Positions 1 through 10,899 of a DNA stretch of 64,000 bases are shown here, piece by piece. Position 1 is the stretch's first letter. Every line of letters starts with the position of its first letter. Below the pieces are notes generated by a model. That model saw only the letters and a program-made list of their open reading frames with translations. It was not told where the DNA came from and did not search any database. The position numbers were made by a program, and so were the translations under genes. The stretch comes from Diphasiastrum complanatum (Eukaryota > Streptophyta > Lycopodiopsida > Lycopodiales > Lycopodiaceae): contig CM055111.1 in NCBI GenBank assembly GCA_029204225.1, positions 25,734,761-25,798,760 of the forward strand. Direction: 5' to 3'.

Positions 1-242
1 TCTCCTATAGATCCCAATTCTTTGTACAAAGATTTTATCCTTAGGACATATTCTTGTCCATTTTTTCCACTTTCTCTCATGCTTTGCAAGATCAAGTTTC
101 TTAGCATAAGCACTCTTGAAGTGTTATTGTATTCATAAATGTTCTTTAGTGAATCCCAAGCCTCTTTTGATGAGGCACAAGAAGCCACCTCCTTCAAGAG
201 GTCATTGCTTACATTCAACTTCAAGCAATGTAAGGCTAATCT
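1..242 (-). pseudogene. copia gag fragment (element D2)
   Basis: Read on the minus strand this is the middle of a copia gag (UBN2-type). It aligns almost base for base with 35230-35466 of copia D1, including the segment coding for a TSKEAWDSLKSIYESN-like stretch. Homology stops at 242, where the LTR of copia A begins with TGTTGAAAT. The fragment therefore looks like the outer half of a minus-strand D-family element split by copia A. The matching leader and 5' LTR of the same family are at 3189-3722. No complete reading frame remains. The window edge cuts the other side. Confidence 0.8.
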
Positions 243-852
243 TGTTGAAATATTGGAAAAATCTATCTAATGTTGTAAGTAGGGGTCCTAAAAATGCCAA
301 ACATGAATTGAGCTCTTTTGGCTTAGTAAAGGCTCATCTTAGAATAAAATATTCAAGGTAGGTAGAAGTAGAAACTCGAGCTACCATAGGAATTACCATT
401 TATACTCTGCATGCCACATTTAATGCATGAAAATACTAGGTGGCACAATTAGACATATTGAGGTGGCTTGAATAAGTCTAGATAGCTTGAGAGGTGGATT
501 CATAACTCCAATTCAACTCAAAGTAGGAGGAGAGTCCATGGATCTATATATATGTGATGTACTTTCATTGAGAAGATGGTGATTTTTGTGTGTAATGCAA
601 ATTTGGAGACTAAGCTCTTTGTGCCATCTCTCTCTAGTCAAGTTTGTACATTCACTTTCTCTCTCTAGCCGAGTGGCATTTATTGTACTTAGTTTCATGT
701 TTTGTTGACAGATCTTGCTTGTAACACAATAATATTTCTTGTATGATCAGCTTTCATATTGTCAATCAATGCTAGTCTGATCTTTATGGTATTATTGGGC
801 TTAGGAGATCAAAAGTACATGTGTAGGGCGTCCCACACGTGTGAATTCAACA
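243..852 (+). repeat. 5' LTR of copia A
   Basis: Starts TGTTGAAATATT and ends TTCAACA directly before the primer-binding site, giving the usual TG...CA ends and about 610 bp. A TATA-like CTATATATATG lies at about 544-554. CACACGTGTG is at 834-843, close to the 3' end. The 5 bp outside the start are AATCT; no matching duplication is available because the 3' LTR is gone. Confidence 0.8.
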
Positions 853-864
853 TGGTATCAGAGC
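853..864 (+). other. Primer-binding site of copia A
   Basis: TGGTATCAGAGC, the initiator-Met tRNA type used by plant copia elements, directly after the LTR. Confidence 0.9.
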
Positions 865-1144
865 CTACCTAAGAATTACAAGCAAATCTAATCAAAAAGT
901 TTGCAAATTTGATTAGATTTCAAACTAGAAATTGTCTAGATTCTACTTTCTAGCTAGTTTGTAGTTTTCTGGTGATTTAGAGTTTCAAACCACTTTGAAT
1001 GGTCTAGATTAGGTATTGTACGGAATTTCAGGTGTAGGCACATGTGAAATCCACCCATTTTCAGTTTGGTGGTTCTCTCTCACCTCAGATCCAAATTTCA
1101 TGCAATTTGGCCCACTAGAAAGCTAGAAGTGTTTAGAATTTGAT

Positions 1145-3188
1145 GCACAGCAAATGATCATGAGTGTGCTATTGAAGGCATAGGGACCATTCTCTTAAAG
1201 CTTTCATCATCAAAAGTTCTTTCTCTGTCTAAAGTACTTTTTGTTCCTAAGTTAACAAAATGTATTATTAGTGTTGGGCAATTGCTTGATAGTGGACTAG
1301 ATGTGAATTTCTCTGTTGATACATGTACAATCAAGAAGCATGATGAGATCCTTGCATTTGGGTCTAGATATGGTGGAATCTACAAGCTTGATCCCAAAGC
1401 GTATGCTAACTCTTGTGATGGTGCTTTTGCTTCTCATATTTCTTTGGAGGAACTATGGCATAGAAGGTTGGGACATCCTAATTATAGTTCTATGGTGTCC
1501 ATGGTCAAGAAAGCCAAAGCTATTGGCTTGCCTAATCTTATCTCCAAGAATTTCAAGCCATGTGAGGCTTGTGCCATATCTAAGTCTCATAAAAAGCCTT
1601 TTTCAAAGTCATCTATTAAGACTACACATCCATTGGAGCTCATACACTCGGATGTGCACTTCTCATCTTCCAAAATCAAGAGTAGTGTTACTTGCTTTGT
1701 AGCTTTCATTGATAATTTCACAAGATTTACTTGGTTATATCTTCTAGCTTTAAAGTCTATGGTGTTTGACTATTTCCTAAAGTTCAAAGCTTTAGTTGAA
1801 AAGCAATTATCATACAAAATCAAGATTTTGATGGAGGTGGTGAGTACACTTCCAATAAATTTCATGATTATTGTGAACTTGAAGGCATTAAAAGAGAGTT
1901 TTCTTGTGCATATACACCATCTCAAAATGGGATGGCTGAAAGAAAGAATAGAACCTTGTGTAGATGTGCCAAAACCATTAGAATTGAGGCATCCTTGCCA
2001 AAAGACTTTTGGGGTGAGGCCATCAATTGTTCAAACTATCTTTGCAATCGACTCCCTCATGTTGCACTTGGAGGAAAGTCACCATATGAAGCACTTTATT
2101 TGAAGAAACCTGAGGTTGATCACCTTAGAGTATTTGGATGCATATGCTTTGTCCATATTCTCTTGGAAACGAGAAAGAAGGATGATCCTTGTGCAAGCAA
2201 AGGAGTAATGGTTGGATATTCATCCAACAAGAAAGCCTATCGAATCTACATGCTCTCTACTTCTAAAGTAATTGAAAGTAGAGATGTAGTTTTTCATGAA
2301 GAAGAAAAGTACAATCTTAGAGGGGCCGAGATCAAGCAACCTCAAAATCTATCACCTTTTGTTATTGAAGACAATCAACATATGGAGGAGTCGAGATTCG
2401 AAGATGAAAGTCCTCGGATTTTTCTAGAAGATCCATGAGGGAGAGATCCTAGCCTAAGAGGCTCACTTATGATGACAAAGGAAAACAAGTGGATCTTGAT
2501 TCCACTTATGCTTATTTTGTTTCTCATGAGGAGCCCAAAGATGTCCAAGAAGCCCTCAATACCAAGGAGTGGTATGAGACCATGAACATTGAATATGATG
2601 CCTTGATCACCAACCACACATGGGAGCTAGTGGATCCACCACCTAACATGCACATCATTGGATGCAAGTGGGTGTTCAAGATCAAGTACAATCATGATGG
2701 CTCCATCAACAAGTACAAGGCAAGATTATGTGCTAAAAGCTTTGCACAAATATATGGCCTTGACTATGAAGAAACCTTTGCTCCTGTAGCAAAGATGGTG
2801 ACAATAAGAATCATAATCTCCCTTGCCTTATTTTTTAAGTGGAAATTGTATCAACTTGATGTCTCCAACACTTTTTTGAATGGCTATCTTGAGGAGGAGA
2901 TATACATGGAACAACCTCAAGGATTCATCAAGGATGAATCTAAGGTGTGTTTGCTATTTAGAAGTCTTTATGGCTTGAAGCAAGCACCTAGATCATGGTA
3001 TTCAAGACTCAACAACTTTGTACTTTTATTAGGATTTGTGCTTAGTGACTATGATCCTTCTATGTACTTAAAGTTTGATGGTAGTAATATTGTCATTCTT
3101 CTAATCTATGTAGATGACATTATTCTTAATGGAAGTTGTTTGATTCTAGTTCAAGAAACTAAGGATGCATTAGGAGGAGAATTTAAAT
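1145..3188 (+). pseudogene. copia A pol remnant (protease end, integrase, RT)
   Basis: Copia polyprotein fragments in more than one frame. From 1282 the frame shows the pre-integrase motif LWHRRLGHPN, then the zinc-binding pair CEACAISKSHKK and the integrase core HSDVHF. A small deletion near 1835 shifts the frame, and the protein resumes at about 1932 as MAERKNRTLC. A stop near 2438 interrupts the linker. From 2489 to 3188 the reverse transcriptase is readable with QLDVSNTFLNGYLEEEIYM, LYGLKQAPRSWYSRL and the YVDD catalytic box. RNase H is absent. The frameshift and stop make it inactive. Confidence 0.85.
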
Positions 3189-3722
3189 TTGTATGGTTTC
3201 ACATGTGTGCACAGTACATCAGCAGCCCACAAATCGTTCTTGACCAAAAATATTAATGGTACCTCTCTCCTTTAACTCGCCCTCTCAAGTAGAGCTAAAA
3301 AACAACACCTTGTCAATGATATCATTAGATCACTCTTAGACTTGGCTCTGATCCATGTCAATTTTTAGACAAAAAAGACAATTATGATTGTACTAATCAA
3401 TCATGAAGAGTTATTGATTGCCTAATCCAATGATCTATCAAGTTCTAGGTGTTAGATCTTGATCTAGATGCAATACAATATGATTTAAGCAAGAGCAATG
3501 ATTAAAATCTTAGAGGAGCAGCCTCACACGTGTGGAGGATAGTACTTGTACGGCCTGTAAACAGAGAGTTAAGTACTCATTATGATTCAAATGATTAAAA
3601 TCTTAGAGGATCAGCCTCACACGTGTGGAGGATAGTACTTGTACGGCCTGTAAACAGAGAGTTAAGTACTCATTATCTAAAGATCTACAAAGTACATCAA
3701 GTTGGAAGTGATATTTTTAACA
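3189..3722 (-). mobile_element. Copia D2: leader, primer site and rearranged 5' LTR
   Basis: Minus-strand remnant of the D family. Positions 3189-3344 match the D1 leader at about 36059-36225, including TGGTTTCACA and ACTCGCCCTC. Near 3345-3356 is a damaged primer-binding site (GCTCTGATCCA, lacking two bases of GCTCTGATACCA). The LTR runs 3357-3722 and ends TTTTTAACA. It is 366 bp against 862 bp for D1, so it is internally deleted, and it also carries a tandem duplication at 3500-3676. It is inserted in copia J, whose integrase stops at 3723. Confidence 0.75.
3500..3676. repeat. 93-bp tandem duplication inside the D2 LTR
   Basis: Two copies with a 93-bp period begin at 3500 and 3593 with GATTAAAATCTTAGAGGA. 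They are nearly identical over 84 bp, with one visible difference (AGGAG/AGGAT). Each contains CTCACACGTGTGGAGG and TTGTACGGCCTG. Confidence 0.9.
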
Positions 3723-4798
3723 AGTAAAATATTTGAATGCACAATTTCAAGTACCTTAGTATCTTTATAAACATCCTTACTGAAAGGTGTTCTCGTCATC
3801 TTTCCTTTAAGACAGGATTCGCAGGTAGTTCGAATATCTCTTCTTTTGATTTCAACTCCTTGAATTCTTTGACTTTTGTTGGCTTGGTACAAGGCTTCCA
3901 TATTCATGTGACATAGCCTCTTGTGCCACAACATATCTGTTTGATTGACTTGTTCGATCCTGGTTCGAATGTTCAGGTGATATAGATTTCCTTCTCTGTT
4001 GTCTTTAGCAACCATGTTATCAAAATCTTCCTCGAACAATTTACAAGAGTCCTTTGTGAAGTTTATTGACATGCTTGTATCGACTATCTTAGCTACAGAT
4101 ATAAGATCTTTGTCAAGAGTAGGGACATAGAGAACTTCCTCCAGTTTCTTGTCTCCTTGATTCATGTCTAGCCATAGTACAATAGTTCCATCAACCATGT
4201 GCTTAGAACCGTCTCCAAGTATAATGAATCTTGAATAGTTCGTCTTCTTGTACTCAGACAAAATTTGTTTCGAGGAAACAAAATGTGAGGTGGCTCCCGA
4301 ATCAAGTACTACTTCTCGATTTAAATTAGATGGACAACATAGATCAGTACTAACATAAGCTGCTGAATTCTTTGTTGCCTTGTCTTCTGCTGCTCTGGAG
4401 CATTCTACTTTGCCTTCGACAAAGTTTGAATTTGAAGGTTCGCTTCGATTCTGCTCCTTTTTGTTTCTGAAATTCTGATAACAGTCTACTGCTGCATGAC
4501 CCCATTTATGACAATGAATGCATTCAATCTTTGGATTTAACCAATACTTTTCTTCTATGTGAACTGACCTTCTGCATCTGTTGCAGATATTCTTATCACA
4601 AGAATTTTTCTGTTGTTTTCCAAATTGTTGTTCATTTGTCTTAGACTCATTTCTTTTAGATGACTCCCTCTTAAACTTAGACTTCTTAGAAGATTTATTC
4701 TTCTGAGTAAATAGAGCATTTTTGGAATCACCATTATCGTAATAGCGTTCACGAGCTTCTATTTCCTCTTGTGTTATTCGAAGGAAGTTAGATTTCAT
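3723..4798 (-). pseudogene. Copia J gag-protease-integrase fragment
   Basis: An open minus-strand frame of about 360 codons carrying part of a copia polyprotein. Two zinc knuckles come first: a degenerate one (CNRCRRSVHIEEKYW) and CIHCHKWGHAAVDC. Next are the aspartic protease motif VLDSGATSHF, the pre-integrase box LWHKRLCHMN and the integrase zinc-binding motif CESCLKGK. The frame then runs into the D2 LTR at 3722, so the last residues of the open frame are LTR-encoded. The gag N-terminus, integrase core, RT and RNase H are missing. At 4798-4800 it abuts a plus-strand RNase H. It is a different copia family from A, B, C and D. Confidence 0.85.
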
Positions 4799-4799
4799 A

Positions 4800-5238
4800 T
4801 CGAATCTTACAGTGACGCAAGCTGGGCATCCATGAAGGATGATAACAAAAGTATTTTAGGAGGTTGTACTCTAACATCTAGCATAGCCATACTCTGGATA
4901 AGCAAGAAGCAAACAACAGTAGCTCAATCTTCCTATGAAGTGAAATATGTTATAGCAGCCAAGATGGCAAACGAACTGATCTGGATCAAACAGATGTTAG
5001 AAGGATTTGATGAATCTATTTCTGAACCTTATGTCTTGTTAATGGATAACACTTCAGCAATCTATCTCACGAAAGATCTTGTATTTCACTCAAAAACGAA
5101 GCACATAGCTATCAAGTATCATGTTATTCGGGACTTAGTCAAGAAGAAGATAATGAAGACAATCTTCATACCCACAGAGGAAATGACAGTTGATATTTGG
5201 CCTTTTATTTATAGGTCTTTTGGCCTTTCAATTCTATA
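4800..5238 (+). pseudogene. copia RNase H C-terminal fragment
   Basis: A plus-strand copia RNase H readable from about 4800: YSDASWASMKDDNKS, then ILWISKKQTTVAQSSYEVKY, then MDNTSAIYLTKD and HSKTKHIAIKYH. The usual SxxEAEY box is altered (SYEVKYV). It lies head-to-head with copia J gag. A single inversion of a J-family element would explain this, but common origin was not shown. It ends at a stop at 5237-5239, with no reverse transcriptase. Confidence 0.75.
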
Positions 5239-6010
5239 ACAATAGATCTAACCGTTTACGATGGTTGACATTCAAATAGATACTCTGTTTCTAGGGTCGA
5301 ATGATTTTTGTTTGCAAATATTTTGCGACAGTCTGTCTCTTCGTTACAGCTTCATGTTTCGCGAATTATTCGCGACGATTGTCTTTTCATGACATTTTTG
5401 TGTTTCGTGAATTGTTCGCGATAGATGACAGTGAGCTTGAAGTAGAATCCAGAACATTTCGTGAATTGTTTGCGACAATCTAGGGTTTGAACAGAAAACA
5501 AGATATTTTGTGACAAGAATATTTCGAAAATCTTTCACGAATTCTTTGAGTTCATTTCAAGATAGACAAGACAGATTTCGTGAACCTTTCAAGATGGTCA
5601 CGAATAGAAATGTTTCGAGTTCGCGTTTGTTTCTTTCTCATCCTTTGTCAAGTAAACTACAAAATTTTGCTAGTAGAATCAAGATCTGTCTAATCATTTG
5701 TTCTACAGCTCCCTCTCAAAGTGGGCAGTTGGATTAACCCCAATCTTCTTCGTTGCTTCTCAAACAAAGCTTTACTTACCTGTCTTGTAGCAATATAAAT
5801 ACATGTGCCCTACTCGTTGTAACTAACTCATTCAATTAGAGACACAACAAGGAGATAAGACAGCAAGAGATGTATATTGATACAGATTCAAAATTATAAA
5901 TTCGTTTTTTGATCAATAGATTCTAATTGTCTTAAGTTGTCTCTTATTCCACATATTATTTTTGCACGCATATTCAATCAAAGTAAATATTGTTCTATTA
6001 GTACAAAGAT
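5239..6010 (+). repeat. Probable LTR-like sequence downstream of the RNase H
   Basis: No gene is visible. The stretch follows copia RNase H directly and holds a TATA-like CAATATAAATAC near 5790 and a terminal run rich in short A/T tracts, as expected for a 3' LTR. No clear TG...CA ends or polypurine tract was found, so boundaries are uncertain. It contains the palindromic repeats at 5357-5480. Confidence 0.4.
5357..5480. repeat. Three near-palindromic repeats
   Basis: Copies at about 5357-5380, 5403-5424 and 5458-5480 share the form TTTCGYGAATTRTTYGCGA, an imperfect palindrome spaced every 46-55 bp. A weaker relative (TTTCACGAATTCTTTG) follows near 5532. The function is unknown. Confidence 0.75.
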
Positions 6011-6089
6011 CAGATACAGACCCGATTGAAGACATTGATATTATTTTTTATTTATTCAAACTTTTATCGTTTTCTTTGTGGAAGAATAA

Positions 6090-6593
6090 TTACTATTTTT
6101 CCTATAGGAGATATTGAGGAAGAGGAGATGGGGACAGAGGCAGAGGGGGATCACCTAGCTGACCTGTTGGTGGACCTTGATGCAGAGACAGAGGAGGAGC
6201 CAACCATTCCTGCACGTAGGGCTTTACGGCCACGTAGAGGTTCAGGGAGGGTGGAGGGGGTTGGGTTCAACTTTTGCAGATAGGAGTGGAGCATCAGAGG
6301 CAGCCATCGGCTAGGCATCATCACAATGGGTAGGGCCATCCCAGCATGTAGGATCACAGCCACCTAACAACAAACATGCGGGCATAGACAAGAGGAGAGC
6401 CATAGGAGGAGAGAGAGGCAGAGGTAGGGGCAGGGGAGAATGAGCATGGGCAGTAGAGCTAGAACATGCAGCAGCAAAGCCAGGGTCTCACCACAGCGTA
6501 TGGTTCTCTATGATTCATCTCCAGACCCCTGGGATCAGCAGACAGGCACAGACTCGGATGATTTTGATTACCATGACTCCGATGAGTCTTAGT
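6090..6593 (+). pseudogene. Coding-like remnant, Arg/Gly-rich then acidic
   Basis: GC-richer than its surroundings and coding-like in broken frames. From 6090 one frame reads an acidic stretch (DIEEEEMGTEAEGDH), then PARRALRPRRGSGR, and stops at 6283. In another frame, to the stop near 6592, it ends in an acidic tail (DSDDFDYHDSDES). Some plant transposases have R/G-rich then acidic C-termini, but no catalytic motif is visible here and I do not assign a family. Confidence 0.3.
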
Positions 6594-6689
6594 GGTATAG
6601 TTTTTATTATATTCATCGAATATCATTGTACTCCATTTTGGATCTATGTGGCCCGATATTATGTCTTATGACTATCTTTTTCACAATAT

Positions 6690-6740
6690 TGCCATGATTC
6701 AGTGTGGTTCCTTATGGTTTCAGTTCGTTTTATGGTCTGT

Positions 6741-6832
<92 letters not shown>

Positions 6833-6954
6833 TGTCTTTTCTCTTCATCATAGTTTCGGCCATGAATTGGTCAGCACGGTTCAATATGGTCAGTATGATT
6901 TTGCAACGTGTCAGTATGGTTTCTTATGATTTCATTTTGTTTGGTTATGATCTC

Positions 6955-7036
<82 letters not shown>

Positions 7037-7135
7037 TGAGTCTTTTCTCTTTAATATGTTTGAAAAATTATTCAATACGATCCAGTAATATGGTTCAGTA
7101 GGGTTATCTATGGTTTGAGTTCGGTTTGTTGCAAT

Positions 7136-7201
<66 letters not shown>

Positions 7202-7205
7202 AGAG
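6690..7205. repeat. Amplified segment with three (GA)n and one (AT)n microsatellites
   Basis: Pure (GA)n tracts at about 6745-6829, 6997-7033 and 7137-7205, and (AT)n at about 6957-6996. The unique sequence between them is itself repeated: each GA tract is preceded by a related segment (TCAGTRTGGTT, then a TTATGRTTT-like and a TTTGGTT/GTTTGTTG-like piece) and followed by GTCTTTTCTCTT. This looks like two or three diverged copies of a unit of about 200 bp that carries the microsatellite. Long open frames here only translate the repeats. Confidence 0.8.
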
Positions 7206-8725
7206 GATCTTGTTGTGAACACGACAAGCCATTCTAATTTTTTATATTAAAACCGTAAATCTAGGAGTTAATGCACCTGAACTGGACCATCATGTACCCG
7301 AAACAATCAGCAACCCACACGAATGCATTGCCCTTAATTAGAGCTTTAAGCTGATATCCATATTGCCCACAAAAACTCAACACAAAAAAAAAAAAAAAAA
7401 AAAAAACGTTTATGAGAAACATTGGTAAAATCTAGAAACGTGTTTCTGAACGCATTTCTAGAAACACAATGCTATATATATGTCTACATTAAAAGCATAA
7501 GAAAGAAAACAAAAATAACATTTTATCCATAAAACTGAAAAAATGATTATTTTTTAACTAAATCTATATATTTTCATATTCTGTATTTCCCTTTATAATT
7601 TGCAATTTTCATGGCCGGGTTTGCCATTCTAGTTTTTTTGTACGTTTTGTTTGAAGCCATTTGTAATGTGATATGAAGTAAACATGTTTGAAATCTCAAG
7701 ATTAAGAGATCGGAGTAAATGATTTCTAGAAAAGAACACTCTGTGATCAAATAGGCATACATGCTCAACCTACTTTATCTAGAAATCTAGAAACATAAAT
7801 GTTGACAAGGTCTTTATTCTTTCAAAAGTAACAATGATGGTGAGAACATTATTAGGCGTTTGTGAATGCCATCTCACAAATGTTTTAGCTGTCAATGATT
7901 GCCATGAGGACTATGATAATCTTAGAAAATGTTATAATGTAACTGACAGTGAATATATTTGAGATTAAACTATACTTGAGCTGAATAGAAACAGTCATAC
8001 AAAATATACAGTTTCGGATATAGTGGAAGAAATCGATGAAAGACGAAAATTGGTGCAAATTCATAAAGGAAATAGAGTAAAATGTATATACATTTGTGAT
8101 CACGAAGTTAAAGGAATCAACGATCTACATATTGTTTTTACATTAGAAACATCAACCTGCAGTTACACTAAACGTTGTTCATGTTCTATGCATCTGCACA
8201 AAGTTGTGCTCGTTATTTATAGTACAACGTTGGTCAAAATTTATGACTACAATATCTATTTTAAGATGCTTAAACTTGCAATCAAGCTGTACAATAATCT
8301 GATACAATTACTGTAATTACATATCATAACTTGTGAAATTGTCACTAAACTCTTATTGCCACTTTTCTCGCTTGGAACTATAAGAGCACTTCATATTTGA
8401 TTTCAGCATTGGAACGTAAGAGGAGGCCAATCATCATTGTATACATAGGGCAAACAAGGTGGCTTTGTAATGCTTGCAAAAGCAAAGCCTGACGCCACGA
8501 ACTCTTTTGCAATTTGTCAGCTTTATGGATGCGATCACGAGTTTTCTGAAACTTGCTCCATTACACGTAGGATAACATTTTTTAAGCAAAGCATTAAGGA
8601 AATATTTTGACTGCATATCAATTTTATAGGATTTATGAAGGAGTTGGACACATCAGGAACGCGAGCTATACGTAGCATTTCGAGCTCGCACCAACAAGCA
8701 AGCTCTATTAAGAGTTAGTGCATTG
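7206..8725. other. Intergenic stretch, no gene recognised
   Basis: AT-rich sequence between the microsatellites and the kinase gene. It holds a poly(A) run of about 24 at 7383-7406. Copies of TTTCTAGAAA-type sequence in both orientations (7436-7475, 7770-7790) could form small hairpins. Short open frames show no family resemblance. The kinase 3' UTR should lie at its right end, below 8726. Confidence 0.5.
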
Positions 8726-10829
8726 TTATCTGCCTTCCGCCAATGGACCGACAATGCCGAGCGTCGATGTGGTTGCAGGCTTACCAGAAGAGCTTTGAGG
8801 ACCAGAATAATATGTTTTATATTTTAATTCGTCAAAAACTCGCCAGGAATTTGTATCAGAAACGGTTCTTGGGCTTTTGTTATTTTCAAAAGCTATAGCT
8901 TCTTTTAGGGCCATCACAATATCGCTCATGCTTGGACGATCTATCCCTGGCAGCTCTACACATGATATTGCTATTTCTGCGACCTTCCACATGGCTTCTA
9001 TGCTGTAAGCCGTTAAGCGGGGATCTGCAATCTCGTCAATTCTACCTTCATTAAAGAGGTGATAGGCCTGGCAAAACAAAATCGCCAAGGAATTAAGAGC
9101 TTGCAAACATGCGATCTTAGACGAAGTTAAGACATTATCCGTGCTTGATGATCTTAACTAGAAGCTAAAGGTCAAGATAAACGGCCAGTCTTTCACACAT
9201 AATTGTAACTTATGCTGTGCAGCACCAAAACCAACTCGCTTGGTCAGACATTTTGAAGGACTCCACAAAGGGAAAGAGCAGACAAGATACACGCGCTCAC
9301 TGCATTGTTTGTAGAAAAAAGATAATACAAAAATGCTTCATACCCATTCGCGAATGTTTATCTGATGTGGAGGAAGCCTAGCATCTATTGGTGGGCGCCC
9401 CGATATGATTTCCAAAAGCAAAACCCCAAAACTATAGACATCACTCTTTTCTGTTAGCCGATGCGAGTTAAAATACCTGTTGTGATCAATATCATTTGTA
9501 GGCAATTAGCAGCTGTATATGAATCTAGAAATTGATTGCTGTTATAACACGAGACCTAGCATTAGATTGATGTCAGACCTTTTATCGAAAATTTTGCATC
9601 AAACGCAAAAGTAAAGAGGTTACTCTGGATCAAGGTATCCAAATGTGCCCTTAACGGACATGGAGGCGGTCATGGTTCCTTCAGGTGAGAGTTTTGAAAT
9701 TCCAAAATCAGCAACTTTCGCAACGTATGACTGGTTTAAAAGAATGTTACTGCTTTTCACATCGCGATGGATAATCGGTGGCTGACAAGCTTTATGCAAG
9801 TACTCCAGCCCTGACGAAGTTGTATGCAACTATTATGTTGACTTAGACAATCTTTTTCTCCTCTCTCGTAAGTAACAATTTCCGTTTCACTTTACAAAAT
9901 ATATATTTCCTTATTTTGTTCTGGGAGGAAATAAGTCGTTAATACACGAAGGAAATCTCTACCTTGTGCGGCATTGAGAGCGATATTGAGCCGCGTGTTC
10001 CAGTCCAAAGCTTCACTTGACTTCTCTCCTGAACAAAATTTTATTGTTTATGTTAATTCATTTCAAACGATATCAAGCCTCCCCTTGGAAACCAAGCAGC
10101 ATTTCAAACGATCAACGACCCCTGGAAAACGTCTAGCAATCTCGTCAGGGCTTGAGCGGAGTGACGAGACTATTTTTCCATTTATAAAGACCTAGAAAGT
10201 ATCTTCAGTTTTAACTGTGTGAAAAGCACATGTGAGTTCCACAGCCAAACTGAAAAGAAAGGCTTGCAAGCTTAATATCAAGTTCAATTGCACGTAGAGA
10301 AAGCAACGATTTTGTATTACAGAAATGCCTGTGTACCATAAAGATTCTCGCCCAAGTCGCCTTTAGACATGTAATCAGTCAACAAGATGCAATCTCCTGA
10401 CTCTTCACAGAAGCCAACGAAGGATACCAGGTGCTTATGATATATTTTTGAAAGCAGTGCAACCTGGACACAATCTCCAAAATACCTGTATGACTGCACA
10501 ATAGTTTCTAACAAATCTAACTTTATTGAACACTGGTATTATGCGTCAATCTGGGACTAGACCTGATTTTGCAATGATGCTTTTGACCTTTTTATGTTCT
10601 TACGATTTCTTGGTTTTTACATACGTGAGATGGTGTCGAGTAAATTGTTTGAGTATAGCAAACATTTAATTGCACAAACCTCATTATGAAACTCTTCACT
10701 TCCCTGGTGGGAAAGCTTTGAGAGTCTCTTAATTGCTACCTCCTGGCCAGTTGCTGGAAATTTTCCATAATAAACCAATCCAAACCCACCCTTTCCAATC
10801 GATCTATGAAAATTCTTATGGATGTACAA
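8726..10829 (-). CDS. Receptor-like protein kinase, kinase-domain exons (5' incomplete)
   Basis: Ser/Thr receptor-like kinase, cytoplasmic domain in six exons: 10680-10829, 10337-10463, 9963-10028, 9624-9810, 9344-9476 and 8726-9067 (stop at 8726-8728). All five introns have GT-AG ends and the phases agree across every junction. Visible motifs are the P-loop [12 protein letters not shown], the catalytic lysine in EVAIKRLS, the C-helix region [36 protein letters not shown], the activation segment [11 protein letters not shown] and [14 protein letters not shown]. Wording and exon positions resemble the LRR/malectin-like receptor kinases of plants; this is from family knowledge, not a search. 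The first exon shown begins after an AG (10830-10831) preceded by in-frame stops, so it looks internal. No signal peptide, ectodomain or transmembrane exon is visible on this strand to the right, where copia B2 begins within 70 bp. It is either a gene with a very long retroelement-filled intron or a 5'-truncated pseudogene. Confidence 0.88.
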
Positions 10830-10899
10830 CTACTAGTTCGTCATCCAAGAAAGACCACATTAGTTGGTTTTGCACATTAGTTCATTCTAAGCATAGGTG

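Larger units (their letters stand above)
243..3188 (+). mobile_element. Copia A, truncated LTR retrotransposon
   Basis: A plus-strand Ty1/copia element made of a 5' LTR (243-852), a primer-binding site (853-864), a leader, and pol from protease to reverse transcriptase. The gag is missing: the leader runs directly into protease-end sequence near 1145. The 3' end is lost within reverse transcriptase at about 3188, where sequence matching the leader of a minus-strand D-family element begins. It is an internally deleted, 3'-truncated copy and cannot be autonomous. Confidence 0.85.

Noticed and set aside
116-361. Plus-strand frame at the left edge, and its like at 35336-35599
   Set aside because: Both are antisense shadows of copia gag, and the first runs into the LTR of copia A.
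3500-3676. Possible CRISPR-like or satellite array
   Set aside because: Only two copies with no spacers, inside a plant LTR.
6646-7222. Long open frames over the GA and AT microsatellites on both strands
   Set aside because: They translate as Arg-Glu, Leu-Ser and Tyr-Ile runs, which any (GA)n or (AT)n tract gives in frame.
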